Below are positions 1 to 5,938 of a stretch of DNA of 6,619 nt, in pieces (position 1 is the first letter of the stretch; every line of letters begins with the position of its first letter). Source of the stretch: Selenomonas sp. Its GTDB lineage: Bacteria > Bacillota > Negativicutes > Selenomonadales > Selenomonadaceae. The position numbers and the translations under genes were made by a program. Location: the NCBI GenBank assembly GCA_015265235.1, contig JABZYJ010000105.1, positions 1 to 6,619 on the forward strand, read 5' to 3'. The notes under the pieces were generated by a model that ran no database searches, was not told the origin of the DNA, and saw only the letters and a list, made by a program, of their open reading frames with translations.

Positions 1-203
1 GGCGGTGGTTCCTCCGGCTGCTGTTCCTCCTCGGGCGGCCCATCGTCATCAGCGAGCTCCACCCACTCCATCGGCTCATCTGGCGGCGGCTGCTCGATGT
101 GCTTAAAGACGTGTGGGATCAGCACCATCAGAAAGAGCCATGCGACGATGTGGAAGAAGAATGCGACGAGGAAGGCAAGCCGCCAATGTGTCTGATAGCG
201 CAT
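1..203 (-). CDS. tonB: TonB family energy transducer, N-terminal part (cut by window edge)
   Basis: This is the N-terminal 67 codons of a protein that runs off the low-coordinate end of the window. It starts at an ATG that shares one base with the exbD stop (TGATG). The peptide has a short positively charged N-terminus (MRYQTHWR), one hydrophobic segment at about residues 9-30 containing a single histidine (H18), and then a linker rich in Pro and Glu from about residue 38 (EQPPPDEP, later EEEQQPEEPPP). This is the TonB architecture: an inner-membrane anchor, with a His that in E. coli TonB (H20) is needed for coupling to ExbB-ExbD, followed by a periplasm-spanning Pro-rich region. The C-terminal receptor-binding domain lies outside the window. 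TonB transmits proton-motive energy to outer-membrane transporters, so the cell should have an outer membrane. The identification rests on architecture plus position after exbB-exbD. Confidence 0.85.
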   Translation of the reverse strand, partial: MRYQTHWRLAFLVAFFFHIVAWLFLMVLIPHVFKHIEQPPPDEPMEWVELADDDGPPEEEQQPEEPP

Positions 204-613
204 CAGACGCCCCCCGTCTCCGTCGCGATGGACACGTGACGTGTCCCCGCTTCCTTCAGTGCATCAAAGACACTGACGACGAACTGATAGTCCGCCTTCT
301 TGTCGCCGCGCACGACAAACACCGTATCCGGATCGCTGTCGAGCTGTTCCTTGACGCGTGAGGTCAGCTCACGCGTTGGCTCATCATCACGGTCGAAGAG
401 CACCTTGCCGTCCTCCGTCACCGTGATGGAGACGATGTGCGGACGTGTGTCCTGCTGTGCGCTCGCCGCCTGCGGCAGGCTGACCTGCACCGTGCTCGCG
501 TTCACCATATACATCGTGCTCAGCATGAAGAACACCAAGAGGAAGAGCATGATGTCGATCATCGGGACGATCATGACGAGCGGCTCGCGCACATCATGAA
601 AATTACGACGCAT
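203..613 (-). CDS. exbD: ExbD/TolR family biopolymer transport protein
   Basis: This 136-residue protein has the usual ExbD length and layout: a short cytoplasmic N-terminus, one transmembrane helix at about residues 12-34, and a periplasmic domain. The helix carries the family signature VPMIDIMLFLLVFF with the proton-carrying aspartate at D20 (D25 in E. coli ExbD). The periplasmic part ends with the typical pattern around residues 100-131 (VVRGDKKADYQ, then DALKEAG and VSIATE). With ExbB it forms the inner-membrane motor that energises TonB. The start is an ATG whose GGAGG ribosome binding site lies 8 nt upstream, inside the end of exbB; the two genes overlap by 11 nt, so translation is probably coupled. 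TolR is the alternative, but the TonB-like gene directly downstream favours ExbD. Confidence 0.93.
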   Translation of the reverse strand: MRRNFHDVREPLVMIVPMIDIMLFLLVFFMLSTMYMVNASTVQVSLPQAASAQQDTRPHIVSITVTEDGKVLFDRDDEPTRELTSRVKEQLDSDPDTVFVVRGDKKADYQFVVSVFDALKEAGTRHVSIATETGGV

Positions 614-1229
614 GAGCCTTCCCTCCGTCCGCCGCCGCGAACCCTGCCAAGACGGTATTCATCGTCTTTTCGAGGAGCGTCAGCATCACATCCAGACGCT
701 GTGCAAAGTAGGTATGCACGACGAGCGAGAAGATCGCGACGAAAAGTCCTGTCGCCGTCGCAACCAGCGCCTCACCGATGCCGCCCGTGATTGCCATGGG
801 CTGACCTGCCTGCAGGTTGAAAATGCTGAACGACTGGATCATGCCCGAGATCGTTCCCAGAAGCCCGAGGAGCGGTGCGAGCGTAACGATCATCGAGAGA
901 TAGTTGAGACGTGCACGCAGGAGCATCGCCGCCTCACCATAGACACCCTCGAGCGTCATCGGGACATCCTCCCCTGACTTGCGGGCATCCAGTGCACTCT
1001 TCACGAGATGGGCGACCATGTTGTCCTTGCCCTCAACGGCGGGGGCAACCTCGTCCATCTTATGCTTGCGGAGCGACTCAGCAACCGTCGCCTCAAGCTC
1101 TCTAGCGCCCTGCGATGCACGCCGATAGAGCAGGAAGCGGTCCACCGCAATCGCCGCCACCGTCAGCGAGCACAGGAGCAGCAGGTACATAACCGGACCG
1201 CCCTTTTCAAATAGTTCTGCACTGGTCAC
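603..1229 (-). CDS. exbB: ExbB (MotA/TolQ/ExbB) proton channel protein
   Basis: This 208-residue protein has three hydrophobic segments at about residues 12-30, 111-133 and 150-175, as in the short ExbB/TolQ type. The first follows the common N-terminal pattern EKGGPVMYLLLLCS. The second holds APLLGLLGTISGMI, where T126 matches the channel threonine T148 of E. coli ExbB. The third holds GGIGEALVATATGLFVAI, where E153 and T158 match E176 and T181. ExbB pentamers surround ExbD and convert proton flow into motion used by TonB. The start is a GTG; AAGGA at 1240-1244 is a ribosome binding site with a somewhat long 10-nt spacer. No other start in this frame lies near it, the next being M14 inside the first hydrophobic segment. 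It is the first gene of exbB-exbD-tonB and is preceded by a strong promoter. The TonB-like gene downstream favours ExbB over TolQ. Confidence 0.93.
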   Translation of the reverse strand: MTSAELFEKGGPVMYLLLLCSLTVAAIAVDRFLLYRRASQGARELEATVAESLRKHKMDEVAPAVEGKDNMVAHLVKSALDARKSGEDVPMTLEGVYGEAAMLLRARLNYLSMIVTLAPLLGLLGTISGMIQSFSIFNLQAGQPMAITGGIGEALVATATGLFVAIFSLVVHTYFAQRLDVMLTLLEKTMNTVLAGFAAADGGKAHAS

Positions 1230-1322
1230 AAAAACACCATCCTTATCTTCTCAAGCCGTGGGAATAATCCCGTTCTTAACTGCGTGGAGAATGAAACCCA
1301 TCCCATATTTGAATCGATTCTC

Positions 1323-1351
1323 AGTATATCTCCAAGGAAAGTGATTGTCAA
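1323..1351 (-). promoter_or_regulatory. Sigma-70-type promoter for exbB-exbD-tonB
   Basis: On the minus strand TTGACA (1346-1351, a perfect -35) is followed after exactly 17 bp by TATACT (1323-1328, five of six matches to TATAAT). Transcription would start near 1316, giving a leader of about 88 nt before the exbB GTG. The promoter lies in an AT-rich stretch that contrasts with the GC-rich genes on both sides. It is the best promoter in the window, although the start site itself is inferred. Confidence 0.75.
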
Positions 1352-1361
1352 TATTCTTTCC
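1336..1361 (-). promoter_or_regulatory. Candidate operator (dyad / Fur-like box) over the exbB -35
   Basis: GGAAAG and CTTTCC (1336-1341 and 1356-1361) form an inverted repeat with a 14-bp spacer whose centre coincides with the centre of the -35 hexamer. Inside it lies a smaller palindrome, ATTG-N-CAAT (1344-1352). Read on the minus strand, TGACAATCACTTTCC (1336-1350) matches the 15-bp Fur core TGATAATCATTATCA at 11 positions. Binding here would block RNA polymerase. An iron regulator fits the exbB-exbD-tonB cargo, but the match is imperfect and the regulator is not identified by sequence alone. Confidence 0.4.
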
Positions 1362-1384
1362 AATAAATGTGATCTAAATGAATT

Positions 1385-2581
1385 TTATTCACTTATTGAT
1401 TTGTATGATTTTACAAGTTCTTCGAAGCGCGGCAGCGATTTTTCGATCATTTTCGTGCGAACACAGTATGCCGCACGGAAGTAGCCGGGACAGCCGAAGT
1501 CCCGCCCCGGCACAAGCAGGAGATCATATTCCTGTGCGCGGCGGCAGAATGCCGCATCGTCCGGCTCAAGTGCCTGCGGGAAGAGATAGAATGCCCCCTG
1601 CGGGCGCACACAGGAAAAGCCGAGTGCCGTCAGGCCGTCATAGAGGAGTGCGGCATTCTTTGCGTAGGTGCTGAGATCGGCGGCTTTCCCGGCACAGCGT
1701 GCGACGACGAGCTGCCAAAGAGAGGGCGCATTGACGTGTGTGAGGACACGCGCTGCCCCCGCGATCGCGCCGTAGATGCGCGCGAAGTCCGCCGCCGTAT
1801 CCGGCACGACGATATAGCCGATGCGCTCCCCGGGCAGGGAAAAAGACTTGCTGTAGGAATAGCAGACAATCGTATTATCGTAAAAGAGAGGAATGCAGGG
1901 GACGGAGGCACCGTCATAGACGATCTCACGATATGGCTCATCTGCGACGATGAAGATCGGATGCCCGTACTCCTGCTCCTTCGCGCGGAGAAGATCGGCA
2001 AGGTGTCGAATGGTCGTCTCACGGTAGACCGCACCGCTCGGATTGTTCGGCGAGTTGACAATGACCGCCTTGGTCTGCGGGGTCAGCACCCGCTCAAGTG
2101 CCGTAAGGTCAATCTGAAAATCGTCCGTCTTGGCCGGAACAACGACGAGCTTGCCGCCGCACGCCTCGACAAAGACGCGGTACTCCGGGAAGAATGGTGC
2201 AAAGGTGACAAACTCGTCCCCCGGCTCGGTGAGTGCCTTGAACGTGATCGTCACCGACGCCGCCGCGCCCGCCGTCATAAACAGATTTTTCCCCGTGACC
2301 TCCATGCCGAAGCGCCGCTTCAGATCGGCGGCAAGCACCTCGCGCACGGCAGGCTTTCCCGGTGCAATCGTGTAGCCGTGCACCTCGGTCGGGTCGCCGT
2401 GCATGAGGATGTCGACCGCCGCATCCCGAATAAAGTCCGGCGCAGGTACATTCGGATTGCCGAGGCTGAAATCAAAGACATTTTCCGCACCGACCTCTGC
2501 CGCGCGCTTCTGCCCGAACTCAAAAATCGTGCGAATCGTGGACTTTTTCGTCCCGAGCACATACATTTCCTCTGAGACCAT
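1385..2581 (-). CDS. Class I/II PLP-dependent aminotransferase
   Basis: This 398-residue cytoplasmic enzyme belongs to the fold-type I aminotransferases (aspartate/aromatic aminotransferase-like). The visible motifs, in order, are GNPN at 41-44; NSPNNPSG at 176-183 with the cofactor-contacting N180; ADEPYREI at 213-220, with D214 pairing with the PLP ring nitrogen and Y217 contacting the PLP hydroxyl; SYSKSFSLPGERIGY at 242-256 with K245 as the Schiff-base lysine; and PQGAFYLFP at 327-335. R369, in YFRAAY, probably binds the substrate alpha-carboxylate. All key residues are present, so it should be active. The amino donor cannot be read from the sequence; aspartate, aromatic or other amino acids are possible. 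The ATG has a strong GGAGGAG ribosome binding site at 2586-2592, which supports this start. It appears to be a single-gene unit: a terminator lies upstream, and exbB, with its own promoter, lies downstream. Confidence 0.92.
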   Translation of the reverse strand: MVSEEMYVLGTKKSTIRTIFEFGQKRAAEVGAENVFDFSLGNPNVPAPDFIRDAAVDILMHGDPTEVHGYTIAPGKPAVREVLAADLKRRFGMEVTGKNLFMTAGAAASVTITFKALTEPGDEFVTFAPFFPEYRVFVEACGGKLVVVPAKTDDFQIDLTALERVLTPQTKAVIVNSPNNPSGAVYRETTIRHLADLLRAKEQEYGHPIFIVADEPYREIVYDGASVPCIPLFYDNTIVCYSYSKSFSLPGERIGYIVVPDTAADFARIYGAIAGAARVLTHVNAPSLWQLVVARCAGKAADLSTYAKNAALLYDGLTALGFSCVRPQGAFYLFPQALEPDDAAFCRRAQEYDLLLVPGRDFGCPGYFRAAYCVRTKMIEKSLPRFEELVKSYKSISE

Positions 2582-2616
2582 CGTACTCCTCCCCCATGTG
2601 TGTGAAAACAGATGCT

Positions 2617-2668
2617 ATTCTATCATATTGTGAAAAAAAATACTACACATTGAGTTGCACTCTCACAA
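2617..2668 (-). promoter_or_regulatory. Candidate promoter region for the aminotransferase gene
   Basis: Two overlapping possibilities are seen on the minus strand. The first is an extended -10, TGATAGAAT (hexamer TAGAAT at 2617-2622), preceded by a run of eight T residues, which would start transcription near 2610 and give a leader of about 29 nt. The second is TTGTGA (2663-2668) with a 17-bp spacer to TAGTAT (2640-2645), each hexamer matching consensus at four of six positions. The extended -10 is preferred. A promoter is expected here because a strong terminator lies just upstream. Confidence 0.45.
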
Positions 2669-2679
2669 AGCTTTCATGG

Positions 2680-2724
2680 AAACAAAAGAGCTGCCGCAGT
2701 ATGGTCTCCCCATGCTGCGGCAGC
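2680..2724 (-). terminator. Intrinsic terminator after the M18 aminopeptidase gene
   Basis: Arms 2690-2704 and 2710-2724 pair over 15 bp: ten perfect GC-rich pairs (GCTGCCGCAG with CTGCGGCAGC), then five more including one G-T wobble. The loop is 5 nt. On the minus strand the hairpin is followed directly by TCTTTTGTTT, a U-rich tail, whereas the plus-strand side has none, so it acts for minus-strand transcripts. The hairpin begins 15 bp after the aminopeptidase stop codon and closes the birA-coaX-dus-aminopeptidase unit. Confidence 0.92.
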
Positions 2725-2739
2725 CTCGATATGTGATAG

Positions 2740-4128
2740 TTACGCATTCCGCAGGAATACGTCGTACCCCTTTTTCATCTCATAGATGTCCGCCTTGCTC
2801 GTAACCTCCCACGGCGCATGCATGCTCATCACCGCAACGCCGTTGTCAATCACGTTCATCCCGTAGCGCGCCATGATGTAGGCGATGGTTCCGCCGCCGC
2901 CGAGATCGACGCGCCCGAGCTCCGCCAGCTGATAGCGGACGCCGTTTTCATCCATCATGCGGCGCAGTTCGCCCAGATACTCTGCACTCGCATCACTGGA
3001 GCCGGACTTGCCGCGCGAACCAGTGAACTTGTTGAACACCATGCCGCGTCCGAGATAGGCGACGTTCTTCTTCTCAAATGCGTCCGCATAGAGCGCGTCA
3101 TAGGCGCTCGAAACATCCGAGGAGAGCATCCGTGAGTGTGCGAGCGTGCGGCGCAGGGCGAGCTCCGTATACTGACCGCAGGCAGAGAGCACCTCAGCGA
3201 CCATGTTCTCAAAGAAACGCGACTGCATTCCCGTCGCACCGACGCTGCCGATCTCCTCCTTGTCAACGAGGAGACAGCACGCCGTACGACGCACATCCGC
3301 TGTCTCTACCATGGAGCGGAGGGCCGTATAGGAGCAGACGCGGTCATCCTGTCCGTAGCCGAGCACCATGCTGCGGTCAAATCCCAGCTCGCGCGCACGG
3401 CCTGCCGGGACGAGTGTCAGCTCCGCCGACTGGAAGTCCTCCTCCGCAATGCCGTACGTCTCCCGGATGAGTGCCAGTACACCGTCCTTGACGGACTCCT
3501 TTTCCTCCTTTGCGAGGGGGATTCCGCCGATCAACACATCAAGTTTCTCGCCCTCGATCACCTTTGCCGCTTTTTTCTCCAGCTGCTCCTGCGAGAGATG
3601 GACGAGGAGATCGGTGACGCAGAACACGGGGTCGTCCGCCTGCTCCCCGAGCGTGATCGTGACCGTTGTGCCGTCCTTCTTGACGACAACACCGTGCAGG
3701 GCGAGCGGTATCGTCACCCACTGGTACTTCTTGATGCCGCCATAGTAATGCGTATCAAAGTACGCCAGCCCGCCGTCCTCATAGAGCGGATTCTGCTTCA
3801 CATCAAGGCGGCACGTGTCGATGTGCGCACCGAGGATATTCATGCCGTTTTCCATCGGCTCTGTGCCGATATGAAAGAGCACAATCGCCTTTTTCATGTT
3901 GACGGCGTAGACCTTGTTCCCCGCACGGAGCTGCGTCCCCTCAGCGATAATGTCCGCCAGATCACGGTAGCCCGCCGCCTCAGCAGTGCGCACCGCCTCC
4001 TGCACACTCTCGCGCTCCGTCTTGCAGTCCGAGAGAAAATCAATATAGCCGCGTGCAAGCGCATCCACCGCCGCACGTTCCTCTGCCGAATAGCCCGTCC
4101 AAACAGACTTTTTCTTATCGTCGCTCAT
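2740..4128 (-). CDS. M18 family zinc aminopeptidase (aspartyl aminopeptidase-like)
   Basis: This 462-residue protein has the usual length for peptidase family M18, close to human DNPEP. M18 enzymes are cytoplasmic, form tetrahedral dodecamers and remove N-terminal residues, often Asp or Glu, from peptides. The expected two-metal site is complete by alignment to the family: H102 in AHIDTCRLD; D262 in GQDDR as the bridging ligand; E291 and E292 in DKEEIGS as catalytic base and ligand; D338 in SSDVSSAYD; and H437 in SMHAPWE. The stretch from about 105 to 245 between the first two motifs is the dimerisation insert typical of M18. No signal peptide is present. The ATG has AAAGG 7 nt upstream. The gene follows dusB after 16 bp and is followed by a strong terminator, so it is probably the last gene of the operon. 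Substrate preference cannot be read from the sequence. Confidence 0.93.
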   Translation of the reverse strand: MSDDKKKSVWTGYSAEERAAVDALARGYIDFLSDCKTERESVQEAVRTAEAAGYRDLADIIAEGTQLRAGNKVYAVNMKKAIVLFHIGTEPMENGMNILGAHIDTCRLDVKQNPLYEDGGLAYFDTHYYGGIKKYQWVTIPLALHGVVVKKDGTTVTITLGEQADDPVFCVTDLLVHLSQEQLEKKAAKVIEGEKLDVLIGGIPLAKEEKESVKDGVLALIRETYGIAEEDFQSAELTLVPAGRARELGFDRSMVLGYGQDDRVCSYTALRSMVETADVRRTACCLLVDKEEIGSVGATGMQSRFFENMVAEVLSACGQYTELALRRTLAHSRMLSSDVSSAYDALYADAFEKKNVAYLGRGMVFNKFTGSRGKSGSSDASAEYLGELRRMMDENGVRYQLAELGRVDLGGGGTIAYIMARYGMNVIDNGVAVMSMHAPWEVTSKADIYEMKKGYDVFLRNA

Positions 4129-4144
4129 AATCGTGCCTTTCTAC

Positions 4145-5116
4145 CTATACGCCCCATGCCCCATGGAGAATCTCTGCAAACTCTGTCCGCGACGCTGCGC
4201 GGTTAAATCGCTCACGCAGCTCAGCGCTGCCCTTTAGTCCGCGCGTGTACCATGCCGCATGCTTGCGCATCTCGCGGATCCCGATGTACTCTCCCTTGTA
4301 CCCGACTAAGAGATCGAGATGGCGCAGAATCACTGCCGCGCGCTCCGCCAGCGTCGGCGGCGGCAGCTCCTCTCCCGTATGCAGCCAGTGAATCAGCGGC
4401 GGGAAAATCCATGGATTCCCCTGCGCACCGCGCCCGATCATCACCGCATCCGCCCCCGTAATCTCGAGGGCACGTTTGAGATCGGCAGGACGGCGAACAT
4501 CCCCGCTCACAATGACGGGAATCCTGACCGCACGCTTCACCGCGGCAATCGCTGCATAGTCCGCGTTGCCGCTGTAGAACTGCTCGCGCGTCCGCCCGTG
4601 CACGGCGACGGCATCCACGCCGACTGCCTCCGCCATGCGTGCGATTTCCACTGCGTTGCGCGAGGCATCATCCCAGCCGAGCCGCATCTTGACCGTGAAT
4701 GGCAGACGCGTCGCACGGCGGATCGCCGTCAAAATCTCCTCCGCCCGCTTCGGGTCACGCATCAGGGCTGAGCCTTCGCCGTTCTTGACGACCTTCGGTG
4801 CGGGACATCCCATATTGAAATCGAGGATATCCGCCGTTCCAAGCGCCTCGATATACGCCGCCGCCTCGGCCGCCATCGCCGCCGACTTAGCAAAGATCTG
4901 CATCGCAATCGGACGCTCCTCCAGCTCCGTGCGCAGCATGTTCATCGTGTGCTCGTTGCGATAGTGGATGCCCTGACTGCTGACCATCTCCGCGAAGGCG
5001 AGCGGACAGCCCATTCCATGCGCAATCACGCGGTAGGCAGTATCCGTGACGCCCGCCATCGGCGCGAGAAAAATCGGATCGTCAAAGGTAAACGCGCCGA
5101 GTTTCATCGGTATCAC
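4145..5116 (-). CDS. dusB: tRNA-dihydrouridine synthase, DusB type
   Basis: This flavoenzyme reduces uridine to dihydrouridine in tRNA D-loops using FMN and NADPH. The 323-residue length is normal. The TIM-barrel domain shows LAPMAGVTD at 17-25 (FMN binding), DFNMGCP at 99-105 with the catalytic cysteine C104, TVKMRLGW at 141-148 with the FMN-contacting lysine K143, VHGRTREQ at 172-179, SGDV at 204-207 and the phosphate-binding IGRGAQGNPWIF at 227-238. The C-terminal part from about 255 is the helical tRNA-binding domain. The start is taken as GTG at 5116, which overlaps the coaX stop by 4 nt (GTGA), because GAGAGGA (5124-5130) lies 7 nt upstream of it. The ATG three codons later (5107) would be 16 nt from that site, which is too far. 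DusB is favoured over other Dus types from the motif set and the coaX-birA context. Confidence 0.93.
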   Translation of the reverse strand: MIPMKLGAFTFDDPIFLAPMAGVTDTAYRVIAHGMGCPLAFAEMVSSQGIHYRNEHTMNMLRTELEERPIAMQIFAKSAAMAAEAAAYIEALGTADILDFNMGCPAPKVVKNGEGSALMRDPKRAEEILTAIRRATRLPFTVKMRLGWDDASRNAVEIARMAEAVGVDAVAVHGRTREQFYSGNADYAAIAAVKRAVRIPVIVSGDVRRPADLKRALEITGADAVMIGRGAQGNPWIFPPLIHWLHTGEELPPPTLAERAAVILRHLDLLVGYKGEYIGIREMRKHAAWYTRGLKGSAELRERFNRAASRTEFAEILHGAWGV

Positions 5117-5880
5117 GGCAGATTCCTCTCATAGAGGACGCGCAGTCCCGTCAGCGTCAGAAAGTGATCGACCTTGTCGATGGTCTGGGACTCCTTTGCC
5201 ACCATGCGGGCAAACCCGCCCGTGGCAACGACCTTCATCTCCATCGCGAGCTCGGCCTTGATGCGGTGCACGATTGCATCAATCTGCCCCACGTAGCCGT
5301 AGATGATGCCCGCCTGCATGCCCTGAATCGTACTGCGGCAGACCACCGTCTTGGGCGGTACGAGTTCGATGCGCGGAAGCTGTGCCGCCCGCTGAAAGAG
5401 TGCCTCAGCACTCGAGCCCAGCCCAGGTGCGATCACGCCGCCGAGAAAGTCTCCGTTCTCCGCCACAATGTCAAACGTCGTCGCCGTTCCAATGTCGATC
5501 ACGATCAGCGGGCCGCCGTACTGCTCATGTGCACCGATGACATTGACAATACGGTCTGCACCGATGGACCGTGGATTCTCGTAGTTCAGCCGAATCCCCG
5601 TCCGTATCCCGGGGCCGACGATGAGCGGGCGAATGTGGAAATATCGCTCGCACATCTTGCGCAGGGGGACGACCAACGGCGGTACAACCGATGAGATAAT
5701 GATCGCCTGAATATCCGACAAAGACAGCCCCTGATAGTGAAAGAGCTCATTGATCAGGATGCCGTACTCATCCCCCGTCTTCTGACGATCCGTCGAAATG
5801 CGCCAATGCCGCAGGAGCTTCGCCCCGTCATAGGCACCCATCACAATATTGCTGTTTCCGATATCCAGTACAAGCAGCAA
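5113..5880 (-). CDS. coaX: Type III pantothenate kinase
   Basis: This enzyme phosphorylates pantothenate, the first step of coenzyme A synthesis, and belongs to the ASKHA fold; type III enzymes are not inhibited by CoA and use a monovalent cation. The 255-residue length is typical. Visible motifs are DIGNSN at 6-11 (phosphate binding), GADR at 107-110 with D109 as the likely catalytic base, DIGTATTFD at 129-137 with a second phosphate-binding loop, GGVIAPGL at 147-154, and TGGFA at 220-224. The start codon is TTG at 5880, supported by a GGAGG ribosome binding site at 5888-5892 with a 7-nt spacer and by the family start just before DIGNS. An upstream ATG overlapping that site is in another frame. 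It lies 58 bp after birA and overlaps dusB, in the birA-coaX-dusB order common in Firmicutes. Confidence 0.96.
   Translation of the reverse strand: MLLVLDIGNSNIVMGAYDGAKLLRHWRISTDRQKTGDEYGILINELFHYQGLSLSDIQAIIISSVVPPLVVPLRKMCERYFHIRPLIVGPGIRTGIRLNYENPRSIGADRIVNVIGAHEQYGGPLIVIDIGTATTFDIVAENGDFLGGVIAPGLGSSAEALFQRAAQLPRIELVPPKTVVCRSTIQGMQAGIIYGYVGQIDAIVHRIKAELAMEMKVVATGGFARMVAKESQTIDKVDHFLTLTGLRVLYERNLP
5124..5130 (-). promoter_or_regulatory. Ribosome binding site deciding the GTG start of dusB
   Basis: GAGAGGA on the minus strand lies 7 nt before GTG at 5116 but 16 nt before the in-frame ATG at 5107, so it supports the GTG start. It sits inside the end of coaX, consistent with coupled translation. 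Confidence 0.65.
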
Positions 5881-5887
5881 ATTCTTT

Positions 5888-5892
5888 CCTCC
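5888..5892 (-). promoter_or_regulatory. Ribosome binding site deciding the TTG start of coaX
   Basis: GGAGG on the minus strand is followed by 7 nt and then TTG (5880). No ATG or GTG start in the coaX frame is found at a suitable distance, so the strong site is what identifies the rare start codon. Confidence 0.8.
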
Positions 5893-5910
5893 ATACAGTC
5901 ATTTCATTAT

Positions 5911-5929
5911 CGGCTGCTCCATGCAGCCG
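5911..5929 (-). other. Small hairpin between birA and coaX
   Basis: CGGCTGC and GCAGCCG (5911-5917 and 5923-5929) form a perfect 7-bp stem with a 5-nt loop, in the 58-bp gap between the birA stop and the coaX start. The minus-strand sequence after it (ATAATGAAATG) is not U-rich, so it is not a standard terminator. It could be a processing or stability element, or chance in GC-rich DNA. Confidence 0.3.
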
Positions 5930-5938
5930 CATCAAAGC

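Noticed and set aside
1284..1484. A 66-codon plus-strand frame covering the AT-rich gap before exbB
   Set aside because: It overlaps the C-terminal end of the aminotransferase gene, its only purine-rich motif (GGAGA) is directly against the ATG with no proper spacing, and the gap is better explained as the exbB promoter.
1736..2575. A 279-codon open frame on the plus strand opposite the aminotransferase gene
   Set aside because: It lies entirely within a clear aminotransferase gene, has no recognisable motif and is very Arg-rich, as expected for an antisense shadow.
3136..4206. A 356-codon open frame on the plus strand opposite the aminopeptidase gene
   Set aside because: The minus-strand protein has the full M18 metal site, while the plus-strand translation is rich in Arg and His with no recognisable domain. 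Long antisense frames are expected in GC-rich coding DNA.
5911..5929. Hairpin between birA and coaX as a terminator
   Set aside because: The stem is only 7 bp and no U-rich tract follows on either strand, so termination is not supported.
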